The translations under genes and the position numbers were made by a program. The notes beneath the pieces were generated by a model. It made no database searches and was not told the DNA's origin. It worked only from the letters and a program-made list of their open reading frames with translations. DNA of 64,000 nucleotides from Ferrovibrio sp. (GTDB lineage: Bacteria; Pseudomonadota; Alphaproteobacteria; Ferrovibrionales; Ferrovibrionaceae). Position 1 is the first letter of the stretch; every line of letters starts with the position of its first letter. Shown here piece after piece: positions 51,670 to 59,857 of the stretch. Location of the stretch: positions 53,870-117,869 of the forward strand of contig NZ_JANLJJ010000094.1 of the NCBI RefSeq assembly GCF_029255545.1. Direction: 5' to 3'.

Positions 51670-52369
51670 CGGTGCGGATTTTGCGGGGCCGGATACCCAG
51701 GGCCTCGGCCAGGTCGACACTGCGCGCCGCCGGCTCACTGAGATCCATCTCCGCCTCGACATGATCAAGATGCTTCAGCATCAAAGCGGCAGCCTGCTTA
51801 CCCTCACCGGCAATGATGGCGGCGACGATCTGGCTGTGTTCGTCGGGCGGGCAGGCTTCATGTTCGCCCCTGGCATAAAGCAGGATCGCCAGGCAGGTCA
51901 GCGCCTGCAACTCGGTGAGCAGCCGGACCAGCACATTATTCTGCGTCAGTTCGGCCAGCAGTAGATGAAATTCGCCGGTCAGCCGCACCAGCGTCGGCCG
52001 GTCGCCGGACTTGCGGGCGGCATTCTCGGCCGCCAGATGATCCCGCAGGCGACTAGCATCCTGCGCATTCAGCATCCCGGCGAGCTGCGTCACGATGGCG
52101 GGCTCGACCATACGGCGCACAGCCAGGAACTGGCGCGTTTCCGAACGGGTCGGCGCCGCCACGGTCGCGCCGTGATTGCGGCGCTGGGCCACGATCCCGT
52201 CCTGGGCCAGGCGGACCAGCGCATGGCGCACGATCGTACGGCTGACGCTGAACAGCTCAGCAAGCCGCTCCTCCGTCAACTTCTCGCCGGGCGGCAGACG
52301 CCGCTCGAAGATGGCCTGAAGGATGCGGTGTCGGATCGCGGCGTCAGCGGCTGAATCGGTGGTCAGCAT
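51659..52369 (-). CDS. GntR-family (FCD) regulator
   Basis: 236 residues. Winged helix (IRHRILQAIFERRLPPGEKLTEERLAELFSVSRTIVRHALVRLAQDGIV) and an all-helical FCD domain with metal-ligand histidines (EFHLLLAEL, HSQIVAAI, LKHLDHVE). Matching ATTGGATRCAAT sites at its own promoter, the ABC operon and the amidase suggest it controls the whole cluster. Confidence 0.93.
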   Translation of the reverse strand: MLTTDSAADAAIRHRILQAIFERRLPPGEKLTEERLAELFSVSRTIVRHALVRLAQDGIVAQRRNHGATVAAPTRSETRQFLAVRRMVEPAIVTQLAGMLNAQDASRLRDHLAAENAARKSGDRPTLVRLTGEFHLLLAELTQNNVLVRLLTELQALTCLAILLYARGEHEACPPDEHSQIVAAIIAGEGKQAAALMLKHLDHVEAEMDLSEPAARSVDLAEALGIRPRKIRTAKG

Positions 52370-52371
52370 TT

Positions 52372-52402
52372 GTATGCATGATATACTGAAATTGGATGCA
52401 AT
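52372..52402. promoter_or_regulatory. GntR own-promoter sites
   Basis: GTATGCATGATATAC (52372-52386, a 4-bp inverted repeat), then ATTGGATGCAAT (52391-52402), directly upstream of the GntR start. Confidence 0.6.
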
Positions 52403-52758
52403 ATACCATCGCCGCAGATGATTTTCTACAGCAGATCAGCAGGCCGGGTTGATGCGGTAGATAATGCCGAGCGATTAAACGGTCTTCAACGGCATCTCTG
52501 GCGTGGCCGATATCTTCGCCGTTCCAGGTTTTACCGCGTCGGCCGCATTCAACAAATCTGCATGGACCGCACTATATCCGCGTGCACTGCCGGACCGATT
52601 CGCACTACTCCGTCGCTGCGTCGCGGATCTCGGTTTCGGCATCGTCTGAAGGTTCCAGCCCTGGCTCCAGTCTTTGGTTGCCTGGAAACGCATCCCCAGC
52701 TGCTCCCATAGCCAGCCTGCCATCACTCCAATAAGCACTGCATCATGCCCCCTCGGAG
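52403..52758. other. intergenic, possible gene fragment
   Basis: No complete gene. A plus-strand stretch of about 55 codons ending at 52649 (VADIFAVPGFTASAAF ... LRRCVADLGFGIV) reads like protein but has no start; it may be a leftover of an integrated element. Confidence 0.35.
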
Positions 52759-52786
52759 TGGCCGGCCCGCGCAATCAGGCCGGCCA
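52759..52786. terminator. strong hairpin, possible terminator
   Basis: TGGCCGGCC (52759-52767) and its exact reverse complement (52778-52786), ten-base loop, then TTTATTG. No gene ends directly before it on the plus strand. Confidence 0.5.
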
Positions 52787-52825
52787 TTTATTGTCCGGCA
52801 TCAACCGAACCGGCAAAAAAACCGC

Positions 52826-52981
52826 GGGACACTTTGGGACAAACCGCTGCTAAAGCATGACAAGAATAGCTAAAGTCCCGAAAATCAAACTGCCGTTTTC
52901 CATCATTTTTTGACAGCCGGAATCCCCATCCATGGGCTTCCCAAGCTTACGACGGGGGTTCGATTCCCCTCACCCGCTCCA
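52826..52981 (+). repeat. tRNA-Gly attachment end (copy 3)
   Basis: GGGAC and TTTGGGACA repeats, CCGCTGCTAAAGCATG, AATAGCTAAA and CTGCCGTTTTCC, as in copy 2, then the 46-nt tRNA piece. Arm sequence between the shared blocks has diverged, so the copies are related but not recent duplicates. Confidence 0.75.
52936..52981 (+). repeat. 3' fragment of tRNA-Gly(CCC), attR-like
   Basis: 46 nt identical to 38593-38638, from the anticodon stem to the CCA end. No 5' tRNA half precedes it. Marks the right boundary of the 38.6-53.0 kb block. Confidence 0.82.
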
Positions 52982-52995
52982 GCTTCTCCACCCCC

Positions 52996-53904
52996 TCACG
53001 CGCCGCGCGCCTTCACATAAATCGCGCGCAGCGTGGTGGTGGCGCAGATGAACAGCCGGTTGCGCTTCGGGCCACCGAAACACAGGTTGGCCACCACTTC
53101 ATCCAGCAGAATCTTGCCCAGCAGCGTGCCGTCGGGCGCGTAGCAATGCACGCCGTCGCCGGCCGAAGCCCAGATGTTGCCCTCGGTGTCGAGGCGGAAG
53201 CCATCGAAAAGCCCGGTATCGCAGAAGATGAAATCCTCGCCCGCGCCCAGGCTGCGGCCGTCGGGCCCGAGCGGATAGCGGCGGATTTTCGGGTGGCAGT
53301 CGGGGAAATGCGTGCGGCCGGTATCGGCCACGAACAGCATGGATTCATCGGGCGAAAAGGCCAGGCCGTTGGGCTGTTTCATGTCGTCGACCACGCGGGT
53401 GATGGCGCCCGATGACGGGGCGATGCGATAGACATGCCGGCCATCCTGTTCCATCGGCGCGGCGTCGCCCTCGTAATCGCTGTCGATGCCGTAGGACGGA
53501 TCGGTGAACCAGATCGAACCGTCGGATTTCACCACCACGTCGTTGGGCGAGTTCAGGCGCTTGCCATCATAGCTGTCGGCCAGGATGGTGCGGCTGCCGT
53601 CGATCTCGTAGCGGCTGACGCAGCGGCCGCGATGCTCGCAGGCGATCATGCGCCCTTCGCGATCCACGGTGTGGCCGTTCTGGTTGCGGCAGGGCTGCTC
53701 GAAGACGGCGACGGCGCCGCTCATTTCGTCCCAGCGCAGCAGGCGGTCGTTCGGGATATCCGACCAGACCAGGTAACGCCCGGCGGCGAAATAGGCCGGC
53801 CCCTCGGCCCAGCGCCCGCCGCTCCACAGCGTGTCGATCCGCGCATTGCCATGAATGAGGCGGCGGAAACGCTCGTCGCGGATGTCGTAATGTCCTCCCG
53901 CCAT
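52996..53904 (-). CDS. SMP-30/gluconolactonase family protein
   Basis: 302 residues, six-bladed propeller. Metal-site segments: WAEGPAYFAAGRYLVWSD (glutamate), NGHTVDREGRMIACEHRGR, LNSPNDVVVKSDGSIWFTDPSYG (asparagine), and QPNGLAFSPDESMLFVADTG (asparagine, aspartate). Probably hydrolyses the sugar lactone made from an aldose by a dehydrogenase. Last gene of the sugar importer operon. Confidence 0.92.
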   Translation of the reverse strand: MAGGHYDIRDERFRRLIHGNARIDTLWSGGRWAEGPAYFAAGRYLVWSDIPNDRLLRWDEMSGAVAVFEQPCRNQNGHTVDREGRMIACEHRGRCVSRYEIDGSRTILADSYDGKRLNSPNDVVVKSDGSIWFTDPSYGIDSDYEGDAAPMEQDGRHVYRIAPSSGAITRVVDDMKQPNGLAFSPDESMLFVADTGRTHFPDCHPKIRRYPLGPDGRSLGAGEDFIFCDTGLFDGFRLDTEGNIWASAGDGVHCYAPDGTLLGKILLDEVVANLCFGGPKRNRLFICATTTLRAIYVKARGA

Positions 53905-53931
53905 GGCTCGATCCTTTATTACATTGGTCCT

Positions 53932-54882
53932 TTACGACAGCACGCGCTGGTTCCGGCCATAGACCAGCAGCATGGCGATGATCACCGCGCCATAGATGAT
54001 CTGGCGGCCCGCCTCGGGCATCTGCATGATAGACAAAACGGAATTGAGCAGCACGATCAGAATCACGCCGATCAGCGTGCCGATATACCGCCCGCGCCCG
54101 CCGAGGATATGCGTGCCGCCCAGCACCACGGCGGCAATCGCCGGCAGCAGGTAGACATTGCCCATGCCCTGGTAGGCCTTGGCCGAATAGCCGGCCAGCA
54201 GGATGCCGGCGATGGCGGCGCAGACCCCCGACACCACGAAGGCGCCGAGGATCACCCAGCGCGTGTGGATGCCCGAGAGATAGGCCGCGGCCTCGCGCGA
54301 GCCGGTGGCATAGATCGCGCGGCCAAAGCCGGTGCGGGTGAGGATGACGACGATGGCCAGCGATACCGCCGCCCAGACGAAGATCGCCGCGGGAATGCCG
54401 AGCAGGCGTTCCTTGGCGAGAAACACCATCAGCGGCGTGGCGGTGTCCTGCGGCGCGAAGCCGCCGGTCTGCGCCACCATCAGGCCGCGCAGCACGGTAT
54501 CGACGCCGAGCGTGAAGATCATCGACGGGATGCGCAGCCAGGCAACCCCGATGCCGTTCACCAGGCCGACCGCCACGCCGACGGCCAGCGCGGTGGGCAC
54601 GGCCATGTCCCCGCCGATGGCGGTGGCGGTCATGGCCGCCGCCGTCAGGGTCCAGGGGATCGAGAGGTCGATATGGCCGAGCAGGATCACCATCATGATG
54701 CCGGCCGCGCAGATGCCTAAGAAAGCGCCGATCTGCAGCTGCTGCAGCAGGTAGTTCGGCGACAGCAGCGGCGCGGTGCCGGTGGTGGACAGCGTGTAGC
54801 CGGTGCCGATCAGCAGGATCACCAGGATGAAGCCCAGGGCGATGGCGATCGGTTTGTTTTCGGCCGAGACAAGTCTGCGCAT
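53932..54882 (-). CDS. sugar ABC transporter permease (RbsC-like), second
   Basis: 316 residues, about ten membrane segments. Family motif GSREAAAYLSGIHTRWVILGAFVVSGVCAAIAGILLAGY and GNVYLLPAIAAVVLGGTHILGGRGRYIGTLIGVILIVLLNSVLSI. Forms the channel with the permease four bases upstream; such permease pairs are typical of the YtfT/YjfF-type importers. Confidence 0.93.
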   Translation of the reverse strand: MRRLVSAENKPIAIALGFILVILLIGTGYTLSTTGTAPLLSPNYLLQQLQIGAFLGICAAGIMMVILLGHIDLSIPWTLTAAAMTATAIGGDMAVPTALAVGVAVGLVNGIGVAWLRIPSMIFTLGVDTVLRGLMVAQTGGFAPQDTATPLMVFLAKERLLGIPAAIFVWAAVSLAIVVILTRTGFGRAIYATGSREAAAYLSGIHTRWVILGAFVVSGVCAAIAGILLAGYSAKAYQGMGNVYLLPAIAAVVLGGTHILGGRGRYIGTLIGVILIVLLNSVLSIMQMPEAGRQIIYGAVIIAMLLVYGRNQRVLS

Positions 54883-54886
54883 GGCG

Positions 54887-55933
54887 TCACCTGAACAGAT
54901 CGAGTTTGTTCTTCACCCGCAGGGTGCGGAAGGCGCCGAACGACACGGCGGTGAGCAGCACCACGCCCTCGATCAGCGGCTGCAGCAGGGGATCAATATC
55001 GAGGATGCGGAAATAGAACGAGATCACCCGCAGGATCAGCGCGCCGACCAGGCTGCCGATGGCGCCGCCGCTGCCGCCCAGCAGGGAGGTGCCGCCCAGC
55101 ACCACCGCCGCGATGGAATTCAGGGTATAGGCGCCGGCCTGCTGGATGTCGGCATTGCCCGAGGAGGTCTGGATGGCGAGATAGAGTCCGCCGCAGGCCG
55201 CCAGGAAGCCCCCCAAGGTGAAGGCCGCGATCTTGGCCCGATTGATCGGCAGGCCCGACATATAGGCCGATCCCTCGGCCGAGCCGATGGCATAGACGGT
55301 GCGCCCGGTGACCGAGCGGCGGAAGGGTATCCAGACCAAAGCCGCCACCACGATGACCAGGATGACGGGCACCGGGATATCGGCGAAGGGCGAAAGCCAC
55401 CAGGCCTGGCCGCCATCGGCGATGCCATAGGTTTCGGCGAAATCGGCCACGGAGTTGGTCAGCGCCCAGCTCAGGTCCTCGTCCACGTCCCCGCCCGGCT
55501 TCGGCCTGACCAGCAGGGCGAGGCCAATGGCAATCGCCCCGGTGGCCAGCGTGGCGATGATCGGCTGGATCCGGCCGTAGACCACGATGATGCCATTCAT
55601 CAGCCCAAACGCCGTGCCGGACAGCAGCGTCACCACCACGCCCAGCAGGATCTGCGCCGGCGAGCCGTGCAGCAGTTCGGAGGCGATGCAGTTGGTCAGC
55701 GTCATCACCGCGCCGACCGAGAGGTCGAGCCCGCCGAGCAAAACGGGCAGGGTCTGCGCCATGGCGACAAAGACGATGGCGACGGCCTCGTTGGAATTCT
55801 GGATCGCCACGGCCGACGAGAAACCGCGCGGATGCAGGATGTTGTAGACCAGGCACAGCACGACCAGCAGCAGGATGGCGGCGGCAAAGCCCAGATTCTG
55901 CTGCAGCCATCGCGTCAGGGACTTGGCAAGCAT
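54887..55933 (-). CDS. sugar ABC transporter permease (RbsC-like), first
   Basis: 348 residues. PVLLGGLDLSVGAVMTLTNCIASELL, GSAEGSAYMSGLPINRAKIAAFTLGGFLAACGGLYLAIQ and YTLNSIAAVVLGGTSLLGGSGGAIGSLVGALILRVISF are the CUT2-family motifs. Overlaps the ATPase stop by one base. Confidence 0.93.
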   Translation of the reverse strand: MLAKSLTRWLQQNLGFAAAILLLVVLCLVYNILHPRGFSSAVAIQNSNEAVAIVFVAMAQTLPVLLGGLDLSVGAVMTLTNCIASELLHGSPAQILLGVVVTLLSGTAFGLMNGIIVVYGRIQPIIATLATGAIAIGLALLVRPKPGGDVDEDLSWALTNSVADFAETYGIADGGQAWWLSPFADIPVPVILVIVVAALVWIPFRRSVTGRTVYAIGSAEGSAYMSGLPINRAKIAAFTLGGFLAACGGLYLAIQTSSGNADIQQAGAYTLNSIAAVVLGGTSLLGGSGGAIGSLVGALILRVISFYFRILDIDPLLQPLIEGVVLLTAVSFGAFRTLRVKNKLDLFR

Positions 55934-57456
55934 CAGGCGGCCCGCGGGTCGATGTTGAGCGAGGCGGCGACCAGGCTTTCCTCGGTGATGCCATCGCCGG
56001 ATTGTTCGCTGACCACCCGCCCGCCATACAGCACCGCGACACGGTCGCAGCAGCCAATCAGTTCCGCATAATCCGAGGAATAGAACAGGATGGCCTTGCC
56101 GGCATCGGCAAGGTCGCGCATCAGCCGGTAGATTTCCTGCTTGGTGCCGACATCGATGCCGCGGGTCGGATCGTTCAGCAGGATGATGTCAGGGTCGATC
56201 ATCAGCCATTTGGCGATCACCACCTTCTGCTGGTTGCCACCCGAGAGCGTCATCACGGCATCCCGGGGAGAGCCGGCCTTGATCTGCAGCTTGGCGATGC
56301 CATCCGCCACGGCCTGGCGGGCGCGCTGGGGATCGATGAAGGGGCCGCGCGATATCCTGGCCTGACAGGCGGCCAGAAGGTTGTCGGCAATCGACATGCC
56401 CAGCATCAGGCCTTCGGTCTTGCGGTCTTCCGGCACCAGGGCCATGCGGGTGGACCCCGATTTCGCCGCCGCCGGCGAGGCCGGCCCGCCGCGCTGCCCG
56501 GCAATCGCGATCTCGCCCCCGACATGCTCCAGCACGCCGAACAGCGCGAGCAGCAGTTCCTTCTGCCCTTGCCCATCGAGGCCGCCGAGGCCGACGATCT
56601 CGCCGCGAGCGACGGACAGGTCGATGCCGTTCAACCGGTCTTCCCATGTCAGGCCGCTCACCTGCAACAGGGGCTGGTCTTCCTGCGCCTGCTGGCGCGC
56701 TGGCGGCCGGGGCGGAAACTGCGCCTCGACATCGCGCCCGATCATCAACTTCACGATCTCGCGGCCGTTCTTTTCACCTTTGGCAAATGTCTCGATATGC
56801 CGGCCGTTGCGGAAGACCGACAGGGTGTCGCACAGCGCATCCACCTCGTGCATGCGATGCGAGATGAACAGGCTGGCCACGCCTTTGGATTTGAGATCGG
56901 CGAGAAGGTCATAGACCGTCTGCACGTCGCGGGCGGTGAGCGCCGATGTGGCCTCGTCCAGGATCAGCACCTTCGGATCGCGACCGAGCGCCTTGGCGAT
57001 CTCGATCATCTGACGGCGCGACAGCGACAGCTCGCGCACCAGGGCATTCGGATCGACATCCTCGCAGCGCACCCTGGCGAGAAGCTTTTCCGCGCGCGCC
57101 TTCTGGGCGCGGCGATCGATCAGCCCCAGGCGGCGCGGCGGATCTGATATCGACAGGTTGTCGGCGACCGTCAGGTCGGGGATCAGCGAAAGTTCCTGGA
57201 ACATGCAGATGATGCCCGTATCGCCGGCGGCGCGCGGCGATGCGAAGGCAACCGGCCTGCCCTCAAGGCGGATTTCCCCGGCATCGGGCTGCAGTACGCC
57301 GGACATGATCTTGATCAGGGTCGACTTGCCTGCCCCGTTTTCCCCAAGGATGCCGTGGATGGACCCAGCCGAGCAGGCGAAATCGACATCTTCCAGCGCC
57401 CGGATGCCCGAGAAATGTTTCGATATGCCGCGATATTCGATGATGACGTCGGTCAT
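55933..57456 (-). CDS. sugar ABC transporter ATP-binding protein (RbsA/MglA-like)
   Basis: 507 residues, two fused ABC domains. First: GENGAGKSTLIKIMSG, LSLSRRQMIEIAKAL, VLILDEATSAL. Second: degenerate Walker A GLDGQGQKELLLALFG, LSGGNQQKVVIAKWL, IILLNDPTRGIDVGTK. The order and the degenerate second Walker A are normal for CUT2 importers. Confidence 0.95.
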   Translation of the reverse strand: MTDVIIEYRGISKHFSGIRALEDVDFACSAGSIHGILGENGAGKSTLIKIMSGVLQPDAGEIRLEGRPVAFASPRAAGDTGIICMFQELSLIPDLTVADNLSISDPPRRLGLIDRRAQKARAEKLLARVRCEDVDPNALVRELSLSRRQMIEIAKALGRDPKVLILDEATSALTARDVQTVYDLLADLKSKGVASLFISHRMHEVDALCDTLSVFRNGRHIETFAKGEKNGREIVKLMIGRDVEAQFPPRPPARQQAQEDQPLLQVSGLTWEDRLNGIDLSVARGEIVGLGGLDGQGQKELLLALFGVLEHVGGEIAIAGQRGGPASPAAAKSGSTRMALVPEDRKTEGLMLGMSIADNLLAACQARISRGPFIDPQRARQAVADGIAKLQIKAGSPRDAVMTLSGGNQQKVVIAKWLMIDPDIILLNDPTRGIDVGTKQEIYRLMRDLADAGKAILFYSSDYAELIGCCDRVAVLYGGRVVSEQSGDGITEESLVAASLNIDPRAA

Positions 57457-57520
57457 GCCTGTGCTGCATCCGGCTAAAAGCTGGTCGCCCCTGCATAGGG
57501 GAGGACAGTTTCCGCGAAGA

Positions 57521-57551
57521 CAGGGCCCCGGATGTTGAACCCGGGGCCCTG
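57521..57551. promoter_or_regulatory. intercistronic hairpin between binding-protein and ATPase genes
   Basis: Perfect 11-bp stem CAGGGCCCCGG / CCGGGGCCCTG with a 9-base loop, in the 113-bp gap. Such hairpins stabilise or partly terminate the message so that the binding protein is made in excess. Confidence 0.75.
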
Positions 57552-57569
57552 TTCGATCCGGGAGGACGG

Positions 57570-58706
57570 TTATTTCACGTCAGCTTCGGTCTTCGACATG
57601 ATCGCCGGGCCGGAGACGTTCACGCCGCAGGGCGGGAACTCGTTGACCGTGAAGAAGTTGTCCGGAAGGCTGGTCCAGAAGTTCACGCCGTCCTTCAACT
57701 GCGTGTAATCGGCCACCGGCAGCGGCACCGAGATGAGCTGCGGCATGGCCTTGCCTTCCAGCGCGGTGACCGCCGCCTTCATGGCGATCGCGACCAGGCC
57801 GGGTGACTGGCCGATCGAGATGCCCTTCAGGCCCTCGCCCGCATGCTTGGCGACGAGCTTGCGGAAACCGTTTTCGGACTCGCCGGCAATCGGGACCATG
57901 GGATGCTTGGCATCCAGCATCGCCCGGACCACGCCGGTGGTGCCGCCCTGCGCCGCGATCGCATCGAACCTGCCGTGCACGGCGATGGCGTCGGCCGTTA
58001 CCTTCTGCGCGGTGCCGTCATCCCAGTTTCCCACCACCTGGACAACCTCCCACTTGCCGCCCGATGCCTCGAGCGCCTTGTGGATGCCGACCGAGCGGTC
58101 GCGGTCGACCGAATTGCCCGGCAGGCCGCGTACCTCCAGGATCTTGCCCGAGGTCTTGCCCGCCGCCTTCAGCTCCTTGAGCAGGAATTCGGCCCAGGTC
58201 TTGCCCATGGCAAGCTGGTCTTCGTTCACCTGCATAACCTTGTCGGTGTCTAGCACATTGTCGAACGGCACCAGCACCACGTTGTTCCGGTCGGCCAGAC
58301 GGATGACGCGGTCGAAACCGTCCGGCGACACCGCGATGGTGACGATGGCGTCATAACCCTGGTTGATGAAGTCCTCGATGGCGCCCAGCTGAGCCGGCGC
58401 GTCGGTTCCGGTGGAAACGACCTTGAACTCCTTGATCTTGCCCTTCATCGACGGATCTTCGGCAAAAGCCTTGGCCGTCTTGATCATCTGGATGCGCCAG
58501 GTGTTGCCGACGAAGCCGTTGACCACGGCGACGCGGTATGGGCCCGGACGGCCGGCCCACTGGAAGTATTTGGTGCTGTTGGACCAGGGCTTGAAACAGG
58601 CCGGATCGGCACCGGGGCCCGAAACGACCTTGGGGCCGGCATAGGCCAGCTGCGCCGACAGCGCCACCGCCATCACGACGGCCGAGAATGTGAGAACTGA
58701 TTTCAT
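57570..58706 (-). CDS. sugar ABC transporter substrate-binding protein
   Basis: 378 residues with signal peptide MKSVLTFSAVVMAVALSAQLAYA. Periplasmic-binding type 1 fold: YRVAVVNGFVGNTWRIQMIKTAKAFAED, DFINQGYDAIVTIAVSPDGFDRVIRLADRNNVVLVPFDNVLD, EVRGLPGNSVDRDRSVGIHKAL, FDAIAAQGGTTGVVRAMLD. First gene of the importer operon; pentose is the likely ligand given the lactonase and FAH dehydratase. Confidence 0.93.
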   Translation of the reverse strand: MKSVLTFSAVVMAVALSAQLAYAGPKVVSGPGADPACFKPWSNSTKYFQWAGRPGPYRVAVVNGFVGNTWRIQMIKTAKAFAEDPSMKGKIKEFKVVSTGTDAPAQLGAIEDFINQGYDAIVTIAVSPDGFDRVIRLADRNNVVLVPFDNVLDTDKVMQVNEDQLAMGKTWAEFLLKELKAAGKTSGKILEVRGLPGNSVDRDRSVGIHKALEASGGKWEVVQVVGNWDDGTAQKVTADAIAVHGRFDAIAAQGGTTGVVRAMLDAKHPMVPIAGESENGFRKLVAKHAGEGLKGISIGQSPGLVAIAMKAAVTALEGKAMPQLISVPLPVADYTQLKDGVNFWTSLPDNFFTVNEFPPCGVNVSGPAIMSKTEADVK

Positions 58707-58787
58707 GGTGGTTCCTCCCTCTGTTTAAAGCATCCGTTCGGAATTCTTCGGACTGCGGTCCACGTCTCCGTTATTTCGGATCTGCCT

Positions 58788-59561
58788 TCATGCTGACGCC
58801 TTCGTCAGACCCACTGCCTCCATCTCTTCGCTGAAATTCCTGAAGCCGATCATCAGGTGGCTGCGTAGGCGATACTGGAATGCCAGGCGGTCGCGCGCGG
58901 CCAGCGCGTCGATCACTCCGGCATGCTCGGAATAGGTTTCAGTCTTGTATGACCGGCGGGTCTTGCCTTTCTGCATGATCCGCAGGACGACCGGCTTCAT
59001 CACCTTGTAGACATCCATGATGGCGTCGTTGCCGAGGATCGATATCAGCCGGGTGTGGAAGTCGTAGTCGACCTCGGAGGCTTCCTGGATGTCGCTGATT
59101 TCGGCCAGCCGGTTGTTGATCCCGTAGAGGTCTTCGATATCCCGGTCAGTCAGCCGGTCGAGCAGCCGGTCCGCCGAACCGACCTCGAGTAGGTCGCGGA
59201 AGGCCTGCACGTCGCTGAAGGTCTTGCGCGAGACCTCCATGGTGTTGAAGGAAAACAATTCGAACGCGCGCGACAGGCGGTTGTCGGTGATTGTCGCGCC
59301 CACCTTGGGCCGCACATCCACCAGGCCATAGGCCTTCACGATGCGCATCGCTTCGCGCACCGTGTTCCGGCTGGCATTGAACTGGGTGCAGAGCTCACGT
59401 TCGGTCGGCAGGTTATCGCCGACCTTCAGCCCGGCATCGGCGATCAATGCGCGTATTTGTTCGACCACGGCATCCACGGCCGATCCGCCAGGCGATCTCC
59501 CAGACGATCCGTTTTTCAGTGCTATGGCTTTCTGGGCCGATACGCGTGTCTTCGGTTTCAC
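58788..59561 (-). CDS. GntR-family (FCD) regulator of the sugar cluster
   Basis: 257 residues from GTG 59561 (AGGGGATGCG upstream). ATG 59660 would put the operator at 59618 inside the gene, so the shorter form is preferred. Winged helix (VVEQIRALIADAGLKVGDNLPTERELCTQFNASRNTVREAMRIVKAYGLVDVRPKVG) and FCD domain (DYDFHTRLISILGND, SEHAGVIDALAARD). Located between the importer operon and the divergent FAH gene, both likely targets. Confidence 0.92.
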   Translation of the reverse strand: MKPKTRVSAQKAIALKNGSSGRSPGGSAVDAVVEQIRALIADAGLKVGDNLPTERELCTQFNASRNTVREAMRIVKAYGLVDVRPKVGATITDNRLSRAFELFSFNTMEVSRKTFSDVQAFRDLLEVGSADRLLDRLTDRDIEDLYGINNRLAEISDIQEASEVDYDFHTRLISILGNDAIMDVYKVMKPVVLRIMQKGKTRRSYKTETYSEHAGVIDALAARDRLAFQYRLRSHLMIGFRNFSEEMEAVGLTKASA

Positions 59562-59617
59562 CGCATCCCCTGTGTGATCGGTGTTCCCTGTTGGGATGGC
59601 TTGAACCGTCACCCTAT

Positions 59618-59628
59618 TTGTTGGACCA
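59618..59628. promoter_or_regulatory. GntR/FCD operator half of a pair (1)
   Basis: TTGTTGGACCA fits the FCD consensus TNGTNNNACNA. It lies 57 bp upstream of the regulator start. Confidence 0.65.
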
Positions 59629-59794
59629 GAATCCCTAGTGAGCCCTCGGCGCCCTGTCAACTCCGTCTTTCTCCGGCCGTCCCGAAAACCGGGAAATGGA
59701 GCTTAAATCCCCACAAAACAACAGCAGATTGCACAAGCGCGGCATTTTCAGGCGCGAAGGGCACGAATTGACCCCCATTAGGGACATCCATTAT

Positions 59795-59805
59795 TTGTAG
59801 GACCA
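59795..59805. promoter_or_regulatory. GntR/FCD operator half of a pair (2)
   Basis: TTGTAGGACCA, same consensus, one base different from site 1, 53 bp upstream of the FAH-family start. Confidence 0.65.
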
Positions 59806-59857
59806 AATACAAACGACCGGCAGGCAGGCCGCCGGTGGACGGAAGGGGTGGAGACAG

